Positions 1 to 12,900 of a stretch of 64,000 nucleotides of DNA are shown piece by piece. Under the pieces are notes generated by a model, which saw only the letters and a program-made list of their open reading frames with translations, was not told the origin of the DNA and searched no databases. Position 1 is the first letter of the stretch; each line of letters begins with the position of its first letter. Source of the DNA: Mytilus trossulus (taxonomy: Eukaryota; Mollusca; Bivalvia; Mytilida; Mytilidae); the NCBI RefSeq assembly GCF_036588685.1, contig NC_086375.1, positions 39,392,566-39,456,565 of the forward strand, read 5' to 3'. The position numbers and the translations under genes were made by a program.

Positions 1-601
1 GACACATTCTTGTTTAACAATAAAACAGACAAAAAATTATGAGAACTAAATTTAAGCTACTTAATGGCTCACACATTTTCGATTAAAGTTTCAAAACTAC
101 TCATTCTCTGTGACTTTGAAATTCCGAGTTTTCATACAACTCATTGCACAACATGTTTGCAATCTAAGTCATATTCTATACCGAAAGGCTGATGAAACAA
201 TTACAAAAAAAATTTACGTGTTGATTAGAGTCAAAATATAACATAAAATGATAATATCATTACCAAATACACTCGTTATCTAACTTTTAAAGCAACCCAT
301 TGTCTTAAAATTTTGTAATCTATGTTTTTACACAGTTCATTTTTCCAACGACATTTGCCATCTTAGTTTTAAAACAGTGTTTCTCTAGGACAAAATGCCA
401 TCTAAATTGTTAATTCAATTAACATATAACGTGAATACATATTTGATCAATATGAAAGTTCCTTTAATCTTTTACCTGCATTTTACCCTATACAAGCTAT
501 TTAATACTAATCACAGTAGTATAATTTTAACAGCGACAGAGACAACATTTTCAAACGTTATTTTACTAATCAAATTTGATTGATTTGATAAAAAAAAATC
601 T

Positions 602-902
602 TTAGTAGATCATACAGTCTTCAAGACTTGACTTCGTCCTTACTATGTCAGTTTCATGTGATCTTTGTTTTCCTTTGTCTTGCATCAATCTCTTTCTCTG
701 ATATCTCCACTTAAAACATTCATATATAAGAAGACTAGAAGCACTGAAAACACCAAAGGCTACCACGTAAAAGGAACTATGTATATCTATTAGAGTTATT
801 GGTGTTGATTCTTTGCGTGGATTATTGTCACAAATTCCATGTGTCGGCCAGTGTTCTAACTTCCACTTCTGTAATAACCCGTTTTCAAAAATAGCATTCA
901 TT
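602..902 (-). CDS. iGluR A exon 10 (S2 end, M4, C-terminal tail)
   Basis: Acceptor TTTTAG|AATG, stop TAA at 602-604. Starts MNAIFENGLLQKWKLEHW, the last S2 helix, then M4 beginning near SSFYVVAFGVF, then a basic tail ending EDCMIY. The intron upstream (903-4183) holds the palindrome and 547-bp satellite. Confidence 0.92.
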
Positions 903-3900
903 CTAAAATCAAAATATATTCATTATTTTAGACCATCCTATATTTTTACTGACTGTATCATTTATCTAAAGTTCCAACCCAGTGTAAAATGAGGTAACGG
1001 TCCCTTTGTTAATGTTAATGTCCATGTAATTTATATTAAAAGGATAACTAAATGTAACGTTAATTTCAATATGTTTTAATATTCTACATGCCAATGGGAA
1101 GATATATTTGTAAATATATAAAATGACTGAATAAACAGCCAACGATAAATCTTACGGGCGATGGATCATATAAATATGATACTGTACACTACAAAATATA
1201 ATATAAAACCAATCTGAAAAAAGTTCAACATCACCAAAATATAACAATAGCATGAACAAATGTAACTATTATAGATATTTCGGGTAACAGCGATCCTTCA
1301 TCAGTATGACCACGATGTAAAATGAATCATGTGAATCTGTTATAATTATAAATCTATCACACTCTTGAATTAATACCAACAAAAACAACAGACTAAGCGA
1401 ACGTCAGAGAAGCTGGTACAATTTTAAAATTTCCAAACACGACGCAAGGACTGCACAGATAGGCAAAAAAAATTGTTATTTACAATACGAACTAGCACAA
1501 CTCTGAAATTCCAAAAGTGAAGAAATATATATATAAAACATCTGAATAATAGTCAACAATTTTCCCCACGAGGACGCTGGATCGTTACAAGTAACGATAC
1601 ATGTACACAATAAAATACATTATATAAACGCCTAAAAAGTGTACATAACAACACCAATAACACAAAAAGAAACTATAAATGTAATTATTTATAAATATTT
1701 CGGATAACAGATATCCTTCATCAGTATATATGATTATGATGTTGAGTATTCACTCAACATCACAATCATATATACTGATGAAGGATATCTGTTATCCGAA
1801 ATATTTATAAATAATTACATTTATAGTTTCTTATTGTGTTATTGGTGTTGTTATGTACATTTTTTAGGCGTTTATATATATGTATAGATCCGTTTTGTTA
1901 CATCTTGTGATCAATTTTATTTGGCAATCGTCAATGGCAGTCAGCAGGGTTAAAGAACATCAGTTGTTCGACCTGTTAGTCAAATGCGCTTTGTTTAAAT
2001 ATAATTTTCACTTTATAGTCTTTTGGAAAATGTTGTTTGTGCTGTTTTTAGACCCTTCTACAACGAAATTTGTTTGACATGCACACGTATAAAAATTGCG
2101 GTTTTTATCCAACGCAATCATATAGGTTTGAATGTAGTTTTCAATTTAGACTCGTTTATATTTTTTGTTTGGGCATGTATCATATTTTCCCTCCGGTTTA
2201 CATGATCCGTTCATCCTATATTGTCTCTTAAAATTCAAGAGTCAATCTTAAATTGAGAGTAAATTATATGGCCTTCCAAATACCGTTTCGATCCCTAACA
2301 TCACTGAAGAGACATATATTATCGAAATCTAGATCTGGTGTACTAAAGAAATATTGACACCGTATGTTTGTGGCGCAACATCGTAGCCACAAGTTAACAA
2401 AAAAAAAATTCTGTGACGTATTAAATTTATATTCAGATCCGTTTTGTTACATCTTGTGATCAATTTTATTTGGCAATCGTCAATGGCAGTCAGCAGGGTT
2501 AAAGAACATCAGGTGTGCGACCTGTTAGTCAAATGCGTTTTGTTTAAATATAATTTTCACTTTATAGTCTTTTGGAAAATGTTGTTTGTGCTGTTTTTAG
2601 ACCCTTCTACAACGAAATTTGTTTGACATGCACACGTATAAAAATTGCGGTTTTTATCCAACGCAATCATAGGTTTGAACGTAGTTTTCAATTTAGACTC
2701 GTTTATATTTTTTGTTTGGGCATGTATCATATTTTCCCTCCGGTTTACATGACCCGTTCATCCTATATTGTCTCTTAAAATTCAAGAGTCAATCTTAAAT
2801 TGAGAGTAAATTATATGGCCTTCCAAATACCGTTGTTATCCCTAACATCACTGAAGAGACATATATTGTCGAAATCTAGATCTGGTGTACTAAAGAAATA
2901 TTGACACCGAATGTTTGTGGCGCAACATCGTAGCCACAAGTTAACAAAAAAAAAATTCTGTGACGTATTAAATTTATATTCAGATCCGTTTTGTTACATC
3001 TTGTGATCAATTTTATTTGGCAATCGTCAATGGCAGTCAGCAGGGTTAAAGAACATCAGTTGTTCGACCTGTTAGTCAAATGCGTTTTGTTTAAATATAA
3101 TTTTCACTTTATAGTCTTTTGGAAAATGTTGTTTGTGCTGTTTTTAGACCCTTCTACAACGAAATTTGTTTGACATGCACACGTATAAAAATTGCGGTTT
3201 TTATCCAACGCAATCATAGGTTTGAACGTAGTTTTCAATTTAGACTCGTTTATATTTTTTGTTTGGGCATGTATCATATTTTCCCTCCGGTTAACATGAT
3301 CCGTTCATCCTATTGTCTCTTAAAATTCAAGAGTCAATCTTAAATTGAGAGTAAATTATATGGCCTTCCAAATACCGTTTCGATCCCTAACATCACTGAA
3401 GAGACATATATTGTCGAAATCTAGATCTGGTGTACTAAAGAAATATTGACACCGAATGTTTGTGGCGCAACATCGTAGCCACAAGTTAACAAAAAAAAAA
3501 TTCTGTGACGTATTAAATTTATATTCAGATCCGTTTTGTTACATCTTGTGATCAATTTTATTTGGCAATCGTCAATGGCAGTCAGCAGGGTTAAAGAACA
3601 TCAGTTGTTCGACCTGTTAGTCAAATGCGTTTTGTTTTAATATAATTTTCACTTTATAGTCTTTTGGAAAATGTTGTTTGTGCTGTTTTTAGACCCTTCT
3701 ACAACGAAATTTGTTTGACATGCACACGTATAAAAATTGCGGTTTTTATCCAACGCAATCATAGGTTTTGAACGTTAACGTAGTTTTCAATTTAGACTCG
3801 TATATATGTATATATATATACATGGAGGGTTTAATGGGAAAAAAAGCCAAATTCATTAAAACTATTAAAATGAACAAGTTTGTTTATTTGCATAAGTCCG

Positions 3901-6900
3901 AAGATTGGTTATCAACATCAACGCTTAAATCGTAATATCTGAAAGTCATCCAAAGTCAATGCTTCCTGGGAGATTATAATGCTTAGATTCTTAATAATTT
4001 CGGGATTAATCAGATTGGAAATGGAAAATTTATTTTATAAGTCGTGCAACGGAACTATGGACTCGCTGACTACATTATTATTAACCTAAAGGCTAAAATC
4101 CCTAAAATGTGAAGATTGTTGCATTTCATAACAATTACTTTAGATTTATCAGAATTCGAACCTTATCTCTAAAAATTACTTACTCGTCAGAAAAAATCTT
4201 TGTGAATGGAGATTTATTGGGAAGTGCTATTGCGAATTGCATTGTCAATAAATCAGAAAGAACCATTGCAAGATGACAATTGTTATCCATAGCTAGTTCC
4301 ATCTGAGTTTGGTCACCAACATAAGCGTAGTTTCCTTCCATTACAAGCCGTATTTGAACATTAGGATCTGGACTTAGAATACTTGGGTTTGTTTTGTTGT
4401 AGGCAACTACTCCATTCCAAAACTTAACATTATCTGGTTGAGTAGATGTCTGTTAATATAAGAATAAGAATATGCAAAACAAAATTAACTGAACTGTCGA
4501 AGCATTAAAATAAGTGTTGAGTGAATTAAATTAATAGATTCGGAAGGAATAATCAAAAACGAAGTTCAGAAGTATAAATAAAAAAAATGGAACCATTCTG
4601 AAAAGTGTATTCCAAATACGGAGAAGAAAATATATGCCTGGAGATAGAAAAAAAACGTTAGTTTTCATTTTTTTATTATCTTTATACACAATAAAATATC
4701 CCGTCAGGCTACCTGAACCATGTATTGTGATTATAGTCTTTTCTCGTCTCGAAAATTTTTACTGTTGTGATCATTATCATGATGTACTGTCTAGTACTTT
4801 CAATAATTCATGCATTACATTGGATGTATGTTAATTTGATCTCGAAATGGTATGTCATATGTATGTCGCTCACCTTGTGTCTATGTTCATCTTCAATAAA
4901 GGACACTTTTTTTTAATGTGGACTAAAATATAATTTCTGACTTGATTCTTCTTTTGTCTATCTTGTACTTTTTTTGCTTGTCAAATTTTTGTATTACAGT
5001 TTCGCACTATTTTCTATATTAGGGGGATTCCATAATTCCTGACAAAGACAAACGTTAAACTATATTGACCAACTTAACGAATGTCATACTCCTGACTAAT
5101 TGCATACAACTAGAAATTCTTTCTATGCTTTTCATTGTTTGGTTTTCAACGTTTTAAGTTAGTCGTTTGTACTTTTTGAAGACAATACGAAGACAAAAAC
5201 AAACAAAAACAAAATGATTATAGAATTTATCATTAAAGGGTAACAACCCTATTAAGAAATTAACGAACATGTCACCTCGTTTGTAGATTTTCTTGTCCAG
5301 CTATTCAAATTTTAGTACAACTATAAAACTTTTTAAGGCATAAAAGCAGATAAATGAGTAAAATGTTTAAGTAAAAGGCATACAATCCAAAAAGAAACCG
5401 ACTGACAATTTGGCGTCATTTGCACGTTTCAATAGTTCTTCTCTTGCTTATCCTTTTAGATATTTAGATATGATACATTTTTGTAGGACCCAGAAATGCA
5501 ATGGGAAGGCTGCAGTGCATTTGTCTAAATGACGCTTGTTATCTAGTTTAAAATCTATATATTTGCAATAAATTTGATAGTGAGATATGTTCTATTAGTT
5601 AATATATCGAATATATATTTATATATCTATATAATTACATTAGATGTATGTTTCATTATAATACGTTATTCTGATTGGCTAACAGCACATCACATGTTAT
5701 TCCGTAAACAATTGCATGAGACAATAACATTTATCATGCATCATGCCACGAGGTCCCACAATAAAGTGCACAGGTGAATTAAATAAAACTGGATAAAAAT
5801 CGTGTTTTCATGATACTAGCTAAAAAATGTAATATAAGTATTGAATGCTTCTTTTTGTAACTTTATAGGGTTTTAAAAGCGTTGACCGTGCGTACATTTT
5901 TAGAATGATGCGATTCCGCGCTTCATACAAAATGTACTTCGGTCAACGCTTTTACCACCCAATAAATTTACAAAAACAAGCATTCAATTCTTAAATAAAA
6001 AATACAAACAACATGACTTATCCTTTGTCACAATCTCTGTGCATAATCTTATAGGTTTTTTTAAAATTTTGTAATGTTTACCTTGAAAATTGTTTCAAAT
6101 ACAGTGCCCTCGTGTGTTCCCCATTTATAACTGCCTTGTTCGACAAGTTCAGCAATATTAGAGAAAGGCAGTTTTTCTTTTGTTACAGTGAGGAAGGCTA
6201 CAAGGTTACCGCTGTATGTTGCCATCATTATTATGCAAAATATCCACCAGCAGCTTAAAAGCGTACGACCTGAAGAGGAACCTGCCATATGTTCACCACC
6301 TATGTTAGAAAATATGGAAAACAAATCCATACATTATAACATTGACGGTACCTGTTTTACTGCACCATATATGTATTCTTTGATTAAATGCAAAATCGCA
6401 TTGCGGGTGTTACATGCAAAGCAAGATACGATTACCATGTCAACGCACACTGTTGACGCATCTGATCTTGCCTTTTTTAAGCCCATGCGGTTCGCCCAGT
6501 TTTTTTCGGTACCTTGTTATTTTCATTATCGATTTGCGCAATTTGGACACCTATAAACTACTGTCGTTTGATGTAAGAAAAAGCAGTGTTTACAAGATAA
6601 CATGAAACACAAGGTCAATGAAAGTCATAGTCTTATAATTCCGAAACAGTTTTTTTTAAATGCCACAGTAGTATAATCAGGTCACATGATGATAAATAGT
6701 TATTTTTCTATGATATTAGTAAAGAAAAATAAGGTTGCCTTCTTCATTGTCATTTTTCAACCATGAGTACGATGTAATTACATTAAGACATGGAACCACT
6801 AAATATAGTCTAGCAAATCCATATCAAAGATTTTATGTAATATTGTTTACGTGTTACGGTACTTTTCAATCCCAAATTCATGTATTTAGTTTTTGTGTTA

Positions 6901-9900
6901 TATTTGTTATTCTCATCGGACTTTGTCTAATGCTTAGTGGTTTCTGTGTATGTTTCATTTTAATTTTGTGTCGTTGAACTCTTCTCATATTTAATGAGTT
7001 TCCCTCAGTTTTAGTTTGTAACCCGGATTTGGTTTTGAGTTGTACAGTATACTACTGTTGCCTTTATTTACTACACTGTGAAAATAATCCATACTAAATT
7101 TAATCATCATTTGTTTTAAATGAGCAATATAATGTCTTAAACCTTGTTTTGATATCATCGAAGAACTCATTAAAACAAACAGAATGGTTTACTTGTGAAC
7201 AGAAATACGGTTATTCATACTCTTAAGCTATCAAGGGGTCTCCATATGTCTATGCGAGATTGGAAAATACGTAGCCATGTAGTAATGGTAAGCAAAAAAA
7301 GACACCCTATCCGAAAGTTACTCATACCGGTTTTTTTTTTCAGGGAATTGCATGTAGCCTGTTGTACGGCAACTATTACTGATAGTATCAGACATACTGT
7401 AATTTTTCTGTGGATTCAAAATCCACACCCTTCATCTCGGTCCACCTTTTTTATTACATTCCTTTTCATTTCTCATTTGTTTTCGTCCAGAAAATGCATA
7501 TTATATTTATCTACAGATATACAGCATTCAATCGAGAATACAGTTTAATAAGAGAAGATATCAAGCCACAACAATCAAGCTATATGCATTTTCGAATTTC
7601 ATAAATCATACACACAAACATGAAGGGATAAAAATCCAACACTTTTTCTTAATGTATAAATTGAGAATAATAAATTTTATAAACAAGATGTTATAGGTCC
7701 TACCTTCATTTAAGGTGTAATTACCTTGTGTTAACAATGCACCATACACATACCACAAGGAGTCAGAAAAATGATGAAGTCCTCGTACTCTATCTCTGTT
7801 TTCTATTCTTCTATAGAAGGGCGTATATTTTTCGAAGAAAAACAAACAAAGTGAGGTAACTGGAAGGAATATGAATATACACAAAATTACATATTCGCTT
7901 AAAGGATCTATTAATGTTCTCCATTTTTTTGCATTCGGATCAGGTTTTTTCAACAAAATAGCTGGAGAGTCATAGTAATAGGGAATTGTGAAATCGACAA
8001 CATTTTCCCTAGTGATATGAACAGACACAGGGGCTGCCACTAGATCTACATCCTGAAATGATAAATATAATACTTCTACGGTTTAATGCAATAAATTATG
8101 AACATCTGAATTCAACTACAGCTGATTTCTGATACAAATTGTCATTCTAACCTTCATCTGTTTTATGATGAGTCTTTTGTAGACGAAACGCGTGTCTGGC
8201 GTATATATAGAATTTAGTCCTGGTATCTATGATGAGTTTATTTATTCGTAATTCAGAAGAAAAAAAATGTGTTACCGCACAGCACCATCTCCCTGTATAA
8301 GGACTTTTATAGACTATGTTATAGATTAAATTTTATGGAAACAAAATTTCAGCATCGTTATGGGTAGTCGGATTGTTTTATGTGTTACTGTGTTTCTTTG
8401 TATGTCGTGCATTAATATTTACCTGTTTGGTATATGAAAACGAGTCATAAACTGAAGCTGTCTTTTTTATGATTTAAAATTCATTCTATAAAAATGCAGG
8501 TGTCTATATGACCTACAGATCATTTATAATCCGTGCATTAATGATATTGCCGCTTGTCAGTAATTTCTATGCGTATATTTCTTACACATAATACATTAAC
8601 CTGTTTGTTTTAATATTTACATATGTGTTCCTATTATAAAAAAATGTTATTCTTAACGATTACATATATCAATTCGCAAAAATGTATATCCTTATTCATA
8701 TAATACATTGCATTTTATCACATGCGGAAGCAAAATTAATTTAAACACGCATATAAAAAATATACAAAGTATATCATTAAAAATTAATTTCCTATGTGAT
8801 TTGCGATTATCAACTGGCGATAAGAAAAAATTGGAAACAGTTTTTCATTATAAAAACATAGTATTCGGTTTTACCTCAAATTTCTTAATACACAAAACGG
8901 TCCCAACTTTTCTTACCCGTCGTTCAAGCTGACCTATCAAACCATTCCATGATCCATTTTCCATCTGAGCACCCCATTTTCCATCAAGGGGTTGTGTTAT
9001 CTCATATCTGAAATGTATTTTAAAATGTTGAACAACATAAAGAATACAGTTGAAAAATTAAAGAGATTTATTATTGTACGACCATTTGTTAATCAACTTA
9101 CCTGTTTGAAACTATGAAAAACAAATTTGAATCTTGATGAAGAACTAAGAATTAATTGCACAAATTTTATAAGAAAAAGTTAATGTATTTTTTCTGTCGA
9201 TAATAAGATGCGATACATAGAATTAATATGAATTTTAGTGACACAAATGTTTTATAAAATAACCTTCTACTGGTATTCTACAGACAAGACACCACAGAAG
9301 CAAAAGATTTCACTATTTACAGGTTTAGCTATAGACATGGCTTACAAGAAAAACAAAACCAGAGTGCATCAGTAAATATTTAAGAGCATTGGACCAGTAA
9401 CACAATAGTGTGTACGCAGCCTCTATACCCATGAAGGTCATCTGCATTGAATACGTTTCTGCAAGAATTTAAAGTTGGTGAAATAACAATGTTTTCAGAC
9501 AAATATTTAACTGGATGCTTGTAGAAATAAGATAATAATTCCACTCAAGATATATAAAAAAAATTGTGAGAATTACATCAATCCCCAATGTAATTAGACT
9601 GGATGCGATTACTGCTACACATACATCACCCGTCATTTCATCCACGTTCACTTTAAATGCCACCAAAGGGAAAATGATACAATCAGCCGACTTTACTGAT
9701 ATATATACAATTATCATTTAAAAAGGCAACAGTTGTTTGCTCTTATAAAGTCATAAATTGATTTAGAGAAAACAAATCCGGGTTACAAATCAAAAACCGA
9801 GGTAAACACAAGGTAAACACATACTAGTAAAACATAAGAGGAATACAACGGAGCAGCAGAAACACTGAATATTACTGCCCATACGGGTCTTGCTGATCAT

Positions 9901-12900
9901 GGTTACCCTTTAACGTAAGTCCAATAATATAATATCAATAATCAGTTTTTATGTTATCTAATGTTAACATGCATGCGCATTTTGTATCCACACAGCTATG
10001 AAGGCATATTTACAAAGTATGTGGGTATTATGTTACTGATACAACATCGGAAATTTGTTTGTCATAAACTATAGTTGAATGTCACAAATCTGTTGCAATA
10101 TCAGAAACAGATTTCTTTAATCATAACATCAATGTTCATTTTGGATATATGTTGTACTTTGTAATACAGCTGATTTACAAACTACGCCTCTTTTGCGAAT
10201 TTGAATTCTGCAGAAGACCCAAAATGAAAGGAGGGGTAGGACATATCTTTAGTATAGATCTAGTAAGAAATTTGGGACAGATGAATGTTGAAGATAAGAC
10301 GCACAGTGTTATATTTTGACCTTTGAAAAAACTTGTAGTGTATTAGAGCTTTCCTTCTAATTTTTAAGGATACTTCATAGTAAAAGTCGTACAGTTTTAG
10401 CTGCAAATTAAGTCATCATATATACCAGAATTGGAATTTTGTTTTTGCGCAAGACAAGGGTGTCGTCTACAACAGACGCCTCAGTGACGCTCGTATAAAA
10501 AAAAAATTAAAAAGGCAAATAAAGTACGAAGTTGAAGAGCATTCAGAAGCTAAAATTCCTGAAAGCTTTGCCAAAAACATCTTCGGTAATCCTTTCATGG
10601 GGTAGAAAGGAATTATTTTATATATTATTTATATTTACGGAAGTGAAGAATTTTTGCTCTATATCTGATGTAACGATTCCGAGATTAATACTATGAATTG
10701 AGATAGTTTTAGGGTTTTCCCCATAGGAGGGATATCATTTGTTTGGAAGTGACGGGCGGTCAGAAAAAGCGTATTTATCTATCATTGCGTAATGTGTGTT
10801 ACCAGTTAGATTTTCACATCTTTTAATTAATTTTAACTTATAATTAGCCATAAAGATTAGATGCATAGTTTAGATCATCAAGATTGTGTTGAAACGTCTG
10901 GGTATCACTCATCGTGCATTGCAATGAAAGCAGTCAAGTTTGTCCGGTATAGTATCCTTATAAAACTGGTTAAGAAGAAACAATTTGTGTGTAAAAAAAA
11001 GACATATACTTTTCACAATATCATAATTCATCTTACCTCCTATACATGTCAAGGAATATGATTGAAGCGACATGATATATGCTATGCAGGAAAAGTAAAT
11101 TACATATGGGGTGAGAGCTTATAGAATTTACTGACCTTGTTTATATCATACTAGGTCACTAACACACTATATAACTAATAATTCTATACTGTGGAATACC
11201 TCTACCAATGCTTATTTGCACCAATGTCAAATTCTTGTAAAATCGTATACGTATTAGGGGAGGGGTGTCCTTGCACATTTTCAAGATCTTACAGTACACA
11301 ACTGCATCCAGCTCACTTCAAAATTAGAAACCAAGTACTTACGTAAAATTCAGGGCTAATGCAAGATGATGTAGTAAGTCCATAGTGAATCCTGTATATT
11401 CGTTTCTTTTCTCATTAAAGATGACAAAGGGATCCCACTATTAAAGGTAAAATTTTAAATTTCACACGCTAAATAACTTTAAGGAAAAGAGTTATCAAAG
11501 GTGCCAGGATTATACGCCAGACGCGCGTTTCGTTCATATAAGACTCGTCTGTGACGCTCATTCTAAAATTCTTAAAACTGGTATCTATGCATTGTTATAT
11601 TCAGTTTCGTCTTTTGTACTGAAGTATCAGCTCTTTTTTCATATAAGTTCTGGAATATCGAAATATAATGCTATATGCCACCTTTTGAAAGTAACTTTAA
11701 ACTTATGCATAACTCACCATTGAAGTCAGTATCAGGAACAGTACACAATCAAAAGTCGGTATTTACAGGAAGATTCAATGATCTTTTTTAAAAGTCTTTG
11801 TATAGGAATGTTAACATTTTTTTACGATAAGTCACCATCATGTTGATTTCTTAATTTGACATTTGTATAAAGTTAAATTATGATTCTGTAATTCTTTTAT
11901 GATATACTCATATATGATATTTCTAAACACCGCTAAAGTCTAATAAGACTAAATTTATTTCCTGTGCGGCGTAAAATATCAATGTCTCGATCTTTTATAA
12001 TCTTAATGTCTTTAATTTTTTCTTAATAGCAGATTTTCTAGAAAAAGTATAAGCACGAAAATGGTAGCTTAAAATAACCGTACTCATATTACAGCTCTAG
12101 ATCATTTGTGTGCTATATCAAAACATAAGACGTCGAGAATTTTTACAATGATTACATGTATTATGTAGTTAAAAAAGTTTGAAACAAATAAAACTATTTA
12201 ATCACTGATAATGACTTACAGGTAATGTGCCTACCAATAATTTTCGTTTATTAAATCCCATCTTAGAGTTCGGAAAAATTTCTGTCAGCGTCAGAAGACT
12301 TCCTGAATGTTGCAAATATCCAACGGTGCTCCATCGTCTCTTTTCATTTTCCCACATCAAAGTTTTAATTGGTAACCAATTACAATCTTTCGTATCGCGA
12401 AAATCCATCTGAAATGATACTTGTGTACAAAAAAAAACAGCCGAAGGAATATTTGCGTATTCAAGGGTCCTATGCATATCTGTCACGTGTATCTAACAGA
12501 CTGATATTTTTGGAAATGTCGTCTTTTTTGCCTTTCTCTGAATCGCCCTTAATAATTCACTTGATCGTCATGTTAGCAGCCCCTAGACAAACAGGATCGG
12601 AACATCTAAGTTTGTAATTGTTATCTTATTTTTTCTTTGTGGGAAGGGGCTATAGTTAGTATTTCGCAGTTTTCATTTTTTTTCATTTTTTTAATTACGT
12701 TTTTTTTTTTATCAATTGCCGATACTATAAAGGCGAACAATGATTTTATCCTTGTGTCATAGCTACGAAAAGTCTGTTTAAATTTTCCGGAATAACCTGA
12801 ATTCCGTCTTTTTATAATACGGGAATTACTTCTTCTACTGATTATTTTATCGTTCACTTGGTTTTGCAATGCAAATTTGATGCATTGTATTTGTGTCTTC

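Noticed and set aside
188-200. CTGATGA words at about 190, 13967, 18810 and 24993
   Set aside because: No paired stem II or GAAA follows at hammerhead spacing, so they are chance matches.
1880-3343. Repeated short open frames of 60-74 codons in the satellite
   Set aside because: The same peptides recur because the DNA repeats. There is no domain and no splice logic, and they lie in an intron on the strand opposite the host gene.
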